In this document: positions 9,147 through 19,700 of the stretch, piece by piece
Layout: every line of letters starts with the position of its first letter
Position numbering within the stretch: position 1 is the stretch's first letter
Origin: CAYRFQ01 sp964423615
Lineage (GTDB): Bacteria > Planctomycetota > Planctomycetia > Gemmatales > Gemmataceae
Direction: 5' to 3'
Length of the DNA stretch: 32,275 bases
NCBI GenBank assembly: GCA_964423615.1
Contig: CAYRFQ010000092.1
Span: 1 to 32,275 of the forward strand
Made by a program: the position numbers and the translations under genes
The notes under the pieces: generated by a model
Database searches by the model: none
What the model was told of the DNA's origin: nothing
Seen by the model: only the letters and a program-made list of their open reading frames with translations

Positions 9147-9661
9147 CGGCAGAGACCTTTGTGCTATACAACAGAATCGTTTTGATACTAATGTGTACTA
9201 TTACTATAAAAAGATAATCTAAATAGAAAAGAAATTTAATGTGAATTTTTCGAAAAGCTCCTCTTTCCTTACCGAGCCCCTTCTGGTGTCCTTGGGCTGC
9301 GGAAACCGAATCCATCAGCCACTTCGCTCGCCAATTCGAAATACAAGGATTCGCCACATGTCGTGGCGTTAGTAATGACGATCGGAGTTACTCGAAGGCG
9401 CAAGCGGTGAGTTGTTTGATTTTCCCATTTGTGCGTTCAATGTCTTCTCTCAAGTAACTCGCTTGCAGGGCGAGTCGTTCTGGTCGCTTTGGCCGCAACA
9501 GTCCTGGCAGTTCTGTTCTCGCCTTTGGTGCGCTCCTTCGAATCAATAACGAAAGTTGTGCGAACTGGTGTTCCGAGGTCCACAAATCGGAGCTGCGTAG
9601 CGAACCTCCAACCTGAAGCTCGAACTGGTTGGAAGTCCAAAGTGCTTTCGAGAATTCCAGG
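9147..9661. other. Intergenic region, no supported gene
   Basis: The part next to the lipoprotein gene (about 9160-9245) is AT-rich and is a likely promoter region for that minus-strand gene. The rest has ordinary GC. A minus-strand open frame at 9388-9894 overlaps the oxygenase gene in another frame and matches nothing I recognise. I see no RNA gene or repeat. Confidence 0.4.
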
Positions 9662-10291
9662 TCAATTGGTGGTGGGGGAAGCATTAAAAGAAATGGAAAT
9701 TCGCTCTCCATCGCCGTGATATGGGTTAACAAAGTGATAGTGCCAACCGGGAAACAAAATGAGTTTTCCGGCTTCGGGTGAGAAAACGAGTCGTTGGCCA
9801 AAAGGACTGGCAGGCGTGGGCACCATTTCCGTGAACGGTCGTGGGTCGAGTAACTCCAAGACTCCATTGAGGGGTTGGTTCGGGACGGGAACACCGCTGT
9901 CCACGTAGTACACCCCCGACCAAGAACTTCCTGGGTGGTTGTGAATGCGATGGAAATTACCTTTCCTGAGGATATTAGCCCAGCCCGTCAGCCTCAGCTT
10001 CATCGAGGGCGTGGATGGGGCTCCTCCCGCTTTCATCAATTCGGTGCTCACCGCCACCATGTGGTTGACTGCTTCGATGATTCGACCGCGTAAAATGGAG
10101 ACGGCTGTGGCAGGCCACTCGAACAAAGTCGCTTTCGAGTGCCATCCACCGGCGTTCGCGTGATCGTCACTCGGTTCGCTTCTTTCTCGCGCTTGGATCA
10201 AGGAACGCAGTTCTGGGTTAATCTGGTCTGCCTCGGGAACTCGGAACTGACCGATCGGGGTTGGAAAGGCGAGCGCTATGTTACGTTCCAT
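9662..10291 (-). CDS. Putative 2OG-Fe(II) oxygenase (PF13759/TIGR02466-like)
   Basis: About 209 residues if started at the ATG at 10291, which is preferred because the family typically begins with a short F-P-T-P strand (here ALAFPTPIG). GAGG lies 10 bases upstream of that ATG. The frame is open back to 10363. Family marks in order are GGWHSK, WANILRKGNFHRIHNHP (iron-ligand His region), the SGVYYVDSG strand, LELLDPRPF, then a block with FSPEAGKLILFPGWHYHFV (second His) and the end ERISISFNA (Arg for 2-oxoglutarate). These genes often sit beside TPR-sulfotransferases, as here: the paralogue of the plus-strand sulfotransferase lies 277 bases upstream. The substrate is unknown. Confidence 0.83.
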   Translation of the reverse strand: MERNIALAFPTPIGQFRVPEADQINPELRSLIQARERSEPSDDHANAGGWHSKATLFEWPATAVSILRGRIIEAVNHMVAVSTELMKAGGAPSTPSMKLRLTGWANILRKGNFHRIHNHPGSSWSGVYYVDSGVPVPNQPLNGVLELLDPRPFTEMVPTPASPFGQRLVFSPEAGKLILFPGWHYHFVNPYHGDGERISISFNASPTTN

Positions 10292-10568
10292 GGTAATGAA
10301 ACCTCGAAAGACCGGAACGCCAGCCCGGAAAGTAATGTGGCCTAGCGGAATGGAATTCTGCAACGAGACTGAACACTGAATCCCGAAAACAAGATGCTAC
10401 CGAAGCGAGTCAAAGTGAAACCGCGTGCCATTGGAAACTGTCAATTATCGATTCGTTGGGACCCCTCATCCCGAATCCTTCTCTCCTTGGCGAAGAGTTC
10501 AACATTATCCGGTTCCCACTCAACGCGATTGAGGTCACCTCAGGAGTGAGCCGTCTTGCTGAACCAAA

Positions 10569-12035
10569 TTACTCGTAACCAAAAGCCTTCAGGTACGGTT
10601 GAAGGCGGTTGAGATACGGGCCAAGATACCTTTCGTAGTTGACCCAACGGCCGACAGCATGTTTGTAAATCGGTTCCCGCACACTCTCGTGCGATGGCGA
10701 GTTGACGACCTTCTTGTCTATCCGACTTCGGTAATCAAGGACCTTGGCATCCCACTCCAAACCGAGAAACGCGAGGGCGCGACGAGCCTGCGTTTCCAGA
10801 TCCGAGATAGTATCTTCGTAACGCACTTCCAGCCAGGCGTTCGGAAGCAACTCCCGCATACGCAACCACACGCTCATGTCGAAGGAGTAGATCAGGCAAG
10901 TGCTTCCCCACGTCAAGAAGCAAGAACTAAACTCCGTCAGCGGAAAAAATCGAAGATACGTGCTCACGATGATGTCACGAGGGTCACGAACGGCGAACAA
11001 CAATCGGGACTCGGGAAACAGCCGATACAGACCGATGAGCAAAGAAGTGTGGTTCGGGTTCTTGTCGAGGTGGACACGTCCACCAATCGGCTCCCCGAGG
11101 ATCGCTTCGAGTTGGTCCAGGTAACGCTTTCGGAGGGCAACAACCTGCGGCGTGGGGCACTCCGCAATCGATTCGAGCGTCAGGGGGTTGTTGTTACGAT
11201 ATTTATACAACCCGGGAAAAATGTTTTGACTGAAAACGGCCCGCTCTGGTGAGCTTATAAGTCTTGGATGGGCGTCGAGCACTTGCTCGAGTAATGTCGT
11301 TCCAGTGCGGGGAAAGCCAAGAAGGTGGGCGATTCCACGACACCGCGACTCGGCCGGGAAGTTCAAATCGGCCCATTTCTGGAGGGTGGATTTATCGACG
11401 TTGGCGTACACCCGGCGGAACAACTCGTTGTGGCCCAGCGCCTGTCGGGAAAGCCTCACGGCTTCGGGCATTTGCCGAACAATGGCCTTGCATTGCTCAA
11501 TGGCTCGCACCGCCCCGTCGTAGTCCCCTTTTGTGTCGAGTAGATGACACAATTCCGCCCAGGCATGAACCGCCACAACAGGAGGAACGTCCTGCCGACG
11601 CGTCAACCGAACGAGACCCTCTTCGGCAACTCCGAGGTCTCCAAGTCGCCGTTGAATTCGCGCTAACAAAAGCTGCGGCTCGGGCTGGTTCGGCGTTTCC
11701 CGAACGCTTTCGGAAATCACCCCGTAGGCTTTCTCGACCTGATTTGTCTGCTCATACAGTTCTGCGAGTTGAGCAAGGGCTGAAGGTTCAAGCTGCCCGG
11801 CGCTCTCGCGAAATTCCTCGTAAATCTGGATTGCCTTGTTCGGCCTGTGGATGAATCGATACGTTTGAGCCAGGATTGCCCCCGCAACGGGACTGTCGCC
11901 GCAAAGCACCCTCGCTTGCCCCAGTAACCTCTCTGCTTTGGCAATCTGGAAGCGACTTCCCAAAGCACGGGCCGCTTCGAACTGTGCCCGAACATTCTGC
12001 GGCCGTAACGCGATGGCTCGATCGAAAACCTCCAA
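10569..12035 (-). CDS. TPR-containing sulfotransferase, N-terminal start uncertain
   Basis: From the TTG at 12035 the product has 488 residues: a TPR region (about 1-200), then a sulfotransferase domain. The 5'-phosphosulfate loop is LLGFPRTGTTLLEQVL near residues 238-252. The 3'-phosphate motif is AVRDPRDIIVSTYLR near 348-362. It is a paralogue of the product of 2363-3871. The 5' end is odd. The frame stays open upstream from 12035 to a TGA at 12165-12167, and this stretch still looks like a TPR (FELLAEARAFWASGEIDRAL runs straight into EVFDRAIALRP). It contains no ATG, GTG or TTG. That TGA is the stop of the upstream oxygenase in the same frame. Either a rare start (CTG at 12101 or ATC at 12110) is used, or a single fused gene was split by a nonsense change. 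Confidence 0.82.
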   Translation of the reverse strand: MEVFDRAIALRPQNVRAQFEAARALGSRFQIAKAERLLGQARVLCGDSPVAGAILAQTYRFIHRPNKAIQIYEEFRESAGQLEPSALAQLAELYEQTNQVEKAYGVISESVRETPNQPEPQLLLARIQRRLGDLGVAEEGLVRLTRRQDVPPVVAVHAWAELCHLLDTKGDYDGAVRAIEQCKAIVRQMPEAVRLSRQALGHNELFRRVYANVDKSTLQKWADLNFPAESRCRGIAHLLGFPRTGTTLLEQVLDAHPRLISSPERAVFSQNIFPGLYKYRNNNPLTLESIAECPTPQVVALRKRYLDQLEAILGEPIGGRVHLDKNPNHTSLLIGLYRLFPESRLLFAVRDPRDIIVSTYLRFFPLTEFSSCFLTWGSTCLIYSFDMSVWLRMRELLPNAWLEVRYEDTISDLETQARRALAFLGLEWDAKVLDYRSRIDKKVVNSPSHESVREPIYKHAVGRWVNYERYLGPYLNRLQPYLKAFGYE

Positions 12036-12164
12036 GGCTCGATCAATTTCCCCGCTTGCCCAAAAAGCCCGCGCTTCGGCGAGAAGTTCGAAGTCGCTCA
12101 GATCAGGGATGGATTCTCTCGTGGCTCGCGCTCCAGGATACTTTCTGTGGTTGGCTAACGTCGG

Positions 12165-12863
12165 TCACGCGCGTGGCCGATCGACGAGGGTCGATTGGGT
12201 ATTGAAGGCGATCACGACACGATCCCGCTCGCCGCTGTACGGCAGGGCACTGTGGGCCAGGTACGCCGGGAACAGCAACAAGAGACCATCGCAACTTGGC
12301 GGGTCGACATAACTTGTATCCAAGTATGTGTTTCCGAGATCGTTGAAGATTCCTCCCGTTTGCAGAGGCGAATAAAACCGATTGCCTCCGTTCGGTGCCC
12401 CGGTTCGTTGGTTTGGCTGGACGTCACCCACTTGGAGATAATAGATGCCACACCATGAACAGCCGCGATGGGTATGGGTATCGTGAAAGCCGCCATGGTT
12501 CGTAATGTGGAACCAACTGTCAGGCACAAGGACTCGTATTTTTCTCGGGTCGACGTTGGGCCCATTTACCTGAGCGACCACACTCTGCACTGTTTTTCCA
12601 ATAAACCCTTTGAGCTTGTTGAGACCAGGATGGTCGCACGCAAACAAATCGAAGTCACTCTCATACAGTCCCTCTGCGGATTTAGCTTTTGTGGCAATGC
12701 CACTCACGATATTGGCTGGGGCGTTCGCCTCCGCCTTCTTCGCGTAGAGAAACTCGATGATTCCCGGCGCTTCTTGCGAGTGCTCTTCCCACATACGATA
12801 GAAAAAGGTGGTTGCCCAAAACTGTTTGAACTGCAACCCGGACGGATCATTGGATGTTTGCAT
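12165..12863 (-). CDS. Putative 2OG-Fe(II) oxygenase (PF13759-like)
   Basis: A product of about 232 residues from the ATG at 12863, chosen because homologues usually begin just before the F-W-x-T-x-F strand (FKQFWATTFF). Upstream in-frame starts at 12902 (ATG) and 12911 (TTG) cannot be excluded, and none has a strong ribosome site. The core is SWFHITNHGGFHDTHTHRG with the His-x-x-His/Asp iron-ligand region, then CSWCGIYYLQVGD, NRFYSPL, LLLLFPAYLAHSA (second His) and ERDRVVIAFN with the 2-oxoglutarate Arg. This is a divergent relative of the product of 9662-10291. The TGA stop lies in the same frame as the downstream TPR-sulfotransferase with no start codon between, so the two may be translated together or derive from a fusion. 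Confidence 0.83.
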   Translation of the reverse strand: MQTSNDPSGLQFKQFWATTFFYRMWEEHSQEAPGIIEFLYAKKAEANAPANIVSGIATKAKSAEGLYESDFDLFACDHPGLNKLKGFIGKTVQSVVAQVNGPNVDPRKIRVLVPDSWFHITNHGGFHDTHTHRGCSWCGIYYLQVGDVQPNQRTGAPNGGNRFYSPLQTGGIFNDLGNTYLDTSYVDPPSCDGLLLLFPAYLAHSALPYSGERDRVVIAFNTQSTLVDRPRA

Positions 12864-12911
12864 TGTGAATAAGTTGTTTCGAGATTGAAGAACAGAGACC
12901 ATCACTCGCAA

Positions 12912-13782
12912 ACTAGTTCATTCAGTTAACCCAGGCAGTTGCAGATAACCAGTGAAGAGTTCGTGAAGAAACTTTTTTCCTTGCCCTTACCTTTTGCTTG
13001 CCCCCAAACGTTCCCAATTTGTCGCCGACCTTTAGGGAACACATCCCTTTCGCGAGACAGCCAAAGCCAATTCGTGTTTCTCCAGTCCGAATATTGTTGC
13101 AGAATTATTTTCTTTCCCGATTTTCATCGACGGGATTGGGTAGGAGATTGGTCCGTAGCTTGGTTTCCCACTTCTGTTATTCAAGTTACTCTATCTATTT
13201 GCTCTAGCTTATCTTATGTCCGAGGAGGTCCACAAAAGTTTGTATAACCAAGCGTTGATCCAATCAATGAACACTTCAAATATGAACAATTCTTCAACAA
13301 ATATTTACATAAACTTTGTAGCCGTCCTTGTGGTTCTGCATAAGAAGGCAACACAAAGTATTTTGTTTTGGAGATCTACTCAGTTGTAAATTCTGTATTG
13401 CACAGAGGGTGCGGGGAACAAGAGTAATTTGCTTTTTCCTGGCATGGTCCTTTGTGGGTAGATTGCCAACCTCCCGAGAGTACCGTTGCTCGAAGCGTCT
13501 TTTTCGGAGTATTCGAAAACCCGCCTCGAACTTCGTTCTGTGGTCGCTGTGCCTTCCTGTTGAGGGCGTCCAGAATTGCAGGTTGGATCATGCGAGAAGA
13601 CCTGGAGACACGAACTGAATCGGGAGTTGACCTTTCGACACTTTGTTGAGTTTTAGTTCTTCTGAAAATACAGAAGAATTTGAATTTTCTCGTTCGATTG
13701 TTGCACTTGTTTCCGTTGTTGAATTGTTCCATGGGTTAGATTGCGTCCTTTTCATCCCGTCTTTCATCGCGTGAGGATCACA
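12912..13782. other. Divergent intergenic region upstream of the giant gene
   Basis: About 870 bases lie between the leftward oxygenase gene and the rightward giant gene. The middle (about 13170-13400) is AT-rich. Short open frames (for example 13376-13732 minus and 13328-13618 plus) have no family features. Promoters for both directions must lie here, but I cannot pick a convincing -35/-10 pair. TTGACC at 13627-13632 has only a poor -10 partner. Confidence 0.4.
13771..13776 (+). promoter_or_regulatory. Ribosome binding site of the giant gene
   Basis: GTGAGG at 13771-13776 is followed by six bases and then ATG at 13783. This decides the start over the upstream in-frame TTG at 13741 and places the LELLEDR motif at residues 33-39. 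Confidence 0.6.
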
Positions 13783-16700
13783 ATGACTTCGTCGAATCGT
13801 TTTTGGAGAATGTTGAGCAACTTCCGGAAAACCAACAAACTCCAAAGTCTGTTGGTTGCTCGCCGCCAGAAATTGTCATTAGAATTGCTCGAAGATCGCG
13901 TAAATCCTGCGGCTCCAGTCATCGAAAGTTTGGTTCCTGTCGACGATGCCACAAATGTTTCGTTGTCCACCACGCTGCAAATCGAGTTCGACCAGGACGT
14001 TCAAGTTGGAACGGGTGCTGGGAACATCAACGTTTACAATGCTGCCGACGGCAGCCTGATTGAGCAAGTCGACGTGGCTACTGGAACTGTTGCCTTCAGC
14101 GCGCAGGACTTCTCGACTGACTTGGTCACGGTGACCCTGTCCTCAAACTTGCCCGAGTCGACCAACATCTACGTTGAGATTGACCCCACAGCTATCGTCA
14201 ACACAGTTTCGGCTCCAGGAACTCCAGCGACACTGTTGAGTGAAGATTTTGAAGATCGGGTCCTGATACCCAGCCCTAACCGTACTGGGACAGCAGACGA
14301 AGGTAACCAAGACACCGACTTCTCGATTGTTGTCCCAGGTGGTTGGGAAAACAATCTGGTCTCTACCCCCGGTCCCTTCATCGAGTACCGCCCCTGGTCC
14401 TTCCTGGACAAGACCTGGTGGATCAACGAGTCAGGTAACCAAGCACGGGACACATTCGCCCTCGGGGAGGGCACTGTGGCTGTGGCTGACGGTGACCAGT
14501 ACACCGATATTGGGGGAGCCGGCACTCCTATCGACGCATTCTTCACAAGTCCGGTGATCGACACCACCGGAATCGATCCAGCCACTGTTGAACTGACCTT
14601 CGACTCCAGCTTCCGTCCGTACGCCGCTCAAGAAGGCTCGCTCACAGTCGCAGTCAATGGCGGAACACCAGTCGTCCTAGACTCTTGGACCACCGCGGCC
14701 ATTGGCGGCAATAGCTCACTGGCACGAGCTAACGAGACTCTCACCTACGACGTCGATGCAGCCGTGGGTGGTATTACACCAGGTGATGACCTCGTGTTTG
14801 CATGGCGTTACTTTAATGCTGGCAACGACTGGTGGTGGGCGATTGACAATATCGCTGTTACAGCAAACATCAGCAACGAGCCTTTTGCCGGGATTCAGGG
14901 TGACGGCAGCTGGGACTTCCAAACGATAAATTCCGGTCCTCCCACACTTGTCAGCACTTCCCCGGCAGACACCAGTCTGGATGTTCCACCTGGGGCAGAC
15001 ATTACGCTCGTTCTGAGTGAGGACGTTGCTCTCCAAGGAACACCTGGCAACATTACAATCACCGATTTGAATGATGGGTCTGATAACCGGTCGGTTGCTG
15101 GAAACGACCCCCAGGTTATGATCAGCGGCAACACAATCACCATCGATTTGACCGCCGACCTTGAAACTGGCACTCAATACAGTGTTGCGATCGGTAACGA
15201 TGTCTTTCAGGATGTAGCCGTCTCGCCTCTACCCTTCGCCGGGACGACTTTCACCTTCGCAACGACCGATTTTCGCGAATTCCCGATGTTCCTGTTCACA
15301 CCAGAAAATGGTGCGACAGGCGTAGTTGGGACCGCGGATTTGAGTATCACCTTTGGTGCTCCAGTGACGGCGGTCAACGGAGGCACGATTGAACTCATTC
15401 AAGATCCCAACGGCACCCCTTCCACCATTGAAACGATCACGCTCCCAGATGCTCGCGTGATCGTCGCCAGCAACGTGGTCACCATCAATCCCAATACGGA
15501 TCTGACGGGCGGTGTGGAATACGGCGTCCAGATTTCTGCTGGTGCGTTCACCTCTCCCAACACCACACTCTTCTTCGAAGATTTCGAAGGCCTCACACTG
15601 CTGCCCAGCCCAAATCGTCCAGGGACAGCGGACGAAGGCAACCAAGACACCGACTACACGACCACCCCGCCAGCAGGTTGGACTCGTGATCTAACGACAA
15701 CTCCCGTGGCACCCACGGCTCCGTTCATCGAGTATGAGCCCTGGGCGTTCCTCGATAAAACTTGGTGGCTCAACGAAGCTGGTCAGGCGCGAGATAACTT
15801 TACCCTCGGACAAGGAACAGTTGCTGTTGCCGATGGCGACCAGTATGCCGACCTCGGCGGAGTTGGCGGGAATTCGATCAACACCTTCCTGATTACTCCA
15901 GTAATCGACCTCGCCGGGATCGACAACACCACTTTGGAATTACGATTCGACTCGAGTTTCCGTCCAGAAGCGGACCAGAAAGGTATCGTGGAAGTTACGT
16001 TCGACGGTGGGACGACCTGGAGTGAAATCTTCCGTCGCCAAGGAGAAGATGAGAGAAACGAAGCCGTCGTGATTGACGTCGATGCCGACCAGGACGTGAT
16101 TGACAACGGTGGTGTCGGAGCCACGGCTCAATACCGGTTCCGGTACTTCGATGCTGACAACAACTGGTGGTGGGCGATTGACAACATCAAGTTTACCGCC
16201 GACCTCGCTTCCGGTGTGGAGAGCAGTCCAGCAATTACCGCAGCCGACTGGAGCTTCACAACAGACGGCGTGCCTCCAACGCTTGTGAGCAGCGTCCCTG
16301 CCGATGACACGATCAATATCTCGATTGCTAGTCCGATTTCTCTCACTTTCAGCGAAGACATCCTTGCTGGAACCGGTGACATCACTCTGGTCGACGTGAC
16401 AGCGGGAACTGACACCCGAACAATTCCTGTTGGCGATGCTCAAGTCAGTATCGTCGGAGATACTTTGACTATCACGCCGAGCACGGCCCTGGCAATGAAC
16501 AATGAATACGCCGTTCAGGTGGCCGCAACAGCCGTGACGGATCTCACAGGTAATACGTACGCAGGGATTACGGACAACACCACTCTAAACTTCATCACGG
16601 AATCGGTTGTTCCTCCAGCCATCGAGTCGGTGACGCCTGTGAACGGCGCGACGGATGTTGGACTCTCGACTACCCTTGAGATCGAATTCGACCAGGACGT

Positions 16701-19700
16701 CAAGGTTGGTCTTGGGAGTGGCAATATCGTCCTGTACCGAACGACCGACAATAGTGTCATCGAGTCGATCAATGTCGGCTCTGCCCAAGTCACCATCAGT
16801 GGCAAAGACTTCACGAGCGATTTGGTGACGGTCACCTTGTCTTCTCTTTTGCCAGGCTCGACAGAAATCTTTATTCGAATCGATCCGACAGCGATCGTCG
16901 GAACAGCAGCCTCGGTCCTCCCAGTCAATGCAAAGTTGCTCAACGAAGATTTTGAGATTCTCAATCTGCTCCCAAGCCCGAACCGTACGAGTACAGCCGA
17001 CGAAGGGAACGAAGACACCGACTACACCACCACCCCGCCGAATGGTTGGATGCGCGATCTGACGACAACTCCCGTGGCACCCGCGGCTCCGTTCATCGAG
17101 TATGAGCCCTGGGCGTTCCTCGACAAGACCTGGTGGATCAACGAAGCTGGTCAGGCGCGGGATAACTTTACCCTCGGACAAGGAACAGTTGCTGTTGCCG
17201 ATGGCGACCAGTATGCCGACCTCGGCGGTGTGGGCGGCGATTCCATTAACACCTTCTTGATCTCGCCAGAGTTGGATTTGACGGGTATCGATACTTCGTC
17301 GCTCGAATTGATGTTTGATTCGAGTTTCCGTCCCGAACCAGCCCAGAAAGGTACAGTGGAAGTCACATTCGACGGTGGGACAACTTGGAGCGAAATCTTC
17401 CGTCGTGAAGGAGAAGATGAGAGAAACGAAGCCGTCGTGATCGATGTCGATGCCGACCAAGACGTGATAGACGCTGGGGGAGTTGGCGACACAGCTCGGT
17501 TCCGCTGGCAGTACTTCGACGCCGACAACAACTGGTGGTGGGCGATTGACAATATCATGGTCACCGCTAACATCCCGAACCAGCCTTTTGGCGGCATCAA
17601 CGACAACGCGACCTACAGTTTTACAACCCAGCCAGCAGTGAACTTGGTATCGTTGACTCCGGCCGACGATTCTGTCGATGTCGTCACCAACACCACGTTG
17701 GTTGCTGAATTCGACTCCTTCGTTCAACCCGCGACTGGCAACATCACGGTGTTTGATAAGACCAATGGCGGGCCCGCTATCGCGACGATCGACGTCAATT
17801 CTGCAGACGTGACTTTTGCTGGCAAGAGAGTGATCATCGACCTCTCCAACCAAGCCACACCATTCCCTCTGCTGACAGGAGTGGAATACTACATAAACAT
17901 TGATCCGGGAGCGATCGTCGAGTCTGGCACCACCAGCTTGGTGAGTGAAAGCTTCGATGGGATCACCCTCATCGACAGCCCGCTTGCTATCGGGACTGCC
18001 GATTACAACACTTTTGCCGGGGCACAGGGCCAGAGCCAACTGACTGGCTGGGACTGGGACCCAACGACCACTCCTGCCCCCACAGGCGGTCCTGGGAGCG
18101 GCGAAGAGTATTATGGCTGGACGTTCCTCGATCCAGCTTGGTGGGATGCACAGGCTGGCCAGTCACGAAATACATTCACCAAAGGAACGGGAGTCATCGC
18201 AGTTGCTGACGGTGACCAGTATGACGACTTCGTGAATGTCGATAGCGACCAGATGAATGTATTCCTGAGTACCCCGGCGGTTACCCTGGACTCGGTCAAT
18301 TCCTCGTCCTTGACCCTGAACTTCGATTCGAGTTTTCGTCCCTTTCCGACTCAGCAAGGGATTGTGGAAGTCTCCTTTGATGGCGGCACCACATTTGACA
18401 CATTGTTGGTTTTGGACGACAACACAGTTCCGGGTGGGACAAGCTCGCTCAGCCGAGCCAACGAATCCATTTCGCTGGGAGTTGAAGGCGCAATCGATCC
18501 GATCGATGGATCGATCATCGACGTGCCTGACACTGGGACCGCTCAGTTCCGGTTTGGCTACATCAATGCTGGGAACGACTGGTGGTGGGCGATCGACAAT
18601 GTCGAAGTCCTCGTAACGAACGGGACGCCAACCGGATCGGCCTTCCCAGGGATCACCAATCAAGACGACTGGACGTTCACCACAGACAACACGGATCCCA
18701 CGGTGGTCACCTTGACTCCATCCGACGGCACACTCATCGATCCCTCGGGGACTTTGAGCATCGAGTTCAACGAGCCGGTCCAAGCTGGTGCTGGAAATGT
18801 CGAGATTCGACGCCTGTCTGACAATGTGGCTGTTGAAACTATCGCCATCGGCAGTGCCTCTTTCGATGGGAACACGGTTACTTTTGATCCGACTGACACG
18901 AATTTGGTTAGTGGCACCGACATTTACATCTTCATCCCTGCGGGGGCGATTGAAGACCTCTCCGGGAACGACTTCGCGGGCCTTGGGACGACCGATCCTG
19001 AGGATTGGGATCTGACCGTCGTTGATATCACCGGACCGCAGGTAGTTCCTCCGTTCGATCCGGCAGATGACTTTGTTGGTGCCGAAACGAACACCAACTT
19101 GACGGTCACTTTCGACGAACCGATCCTCAAGGGAATGGGCAACATCACGATCTTCAACGCTTCCGACGATTCGGTCGTCGAGGTGATTGATGTCAACTCG
19201 GCTCAGGTGACTATCGTCGGTGGCAATCAACTCGTTATCGACCCCACCAATGACTTGGCCTTGAACACTGGGTTCTACATCCAGATCGATCCGGGTGCCG
19301 TCTTCGACGCTGCCGGTGGTGTAGCGAATCCAACACTGTTCTTCGAAGATTTCGAATCCTTGGCGCCAATTCTGTTGGACAGCTCCAACGGTTCGGACGG
19401 CGATAATGAGACAGACTACATCAGTCTCGCAGGCGCTCAAGGTGCTGGTCAACTCACTGGCTGGACCATGGACGACCGAGCAACGCCTGTCAGCCCAACA
19501 CCGGAATGGCAAGGGTGGACGTTCCACGACATCTCGTTCACGATCAACCATGACAATCAAGATCGCGACGACTTCCTCCCTGAGCTACAGCCAAACAATA
19601 CCATCGCCATCGCTGATCCCGACGAGCACGACGACCAAATTAATAACGATCCGAATCAGTTCTCGGCCATCTTGACGTCACCATCGATCAGTCTGGCCGG

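Noticed and set aside
9388..9894. Minus-strand open frame of 168 codons
   Set aside because: It overlaps the oxygenase gene in another frame across conserved oxygenase motifs, and its own part (9388-9660) resembles no known protein.
12165..12167. TGA as a selenocysteine codon
   Set aside because: The TGA lies between two domains, not at a catalytic position, and I saw no SECIS-like hairpin directly after it or selenoprotein signature. A split fusion or rare start is simpler.
13627..13655. Promoter for the giant gene (TTGACC with downstream GTTTTA/TTTTAG)
   Set aside because: The -35 is good but no acceptable -10 lies at 16-18 bases, so it is not reported as a promoter.
16585..18039. Long minus-strand open frame (484 codons) inside the giant gene
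   Set aside because: It is exactly antisense to the strongly supported giant frame, its translation is rich in Arg, Val and Asp without any family feature, and it follows the repeats of the sense strand. It is a shadow of codon bias.
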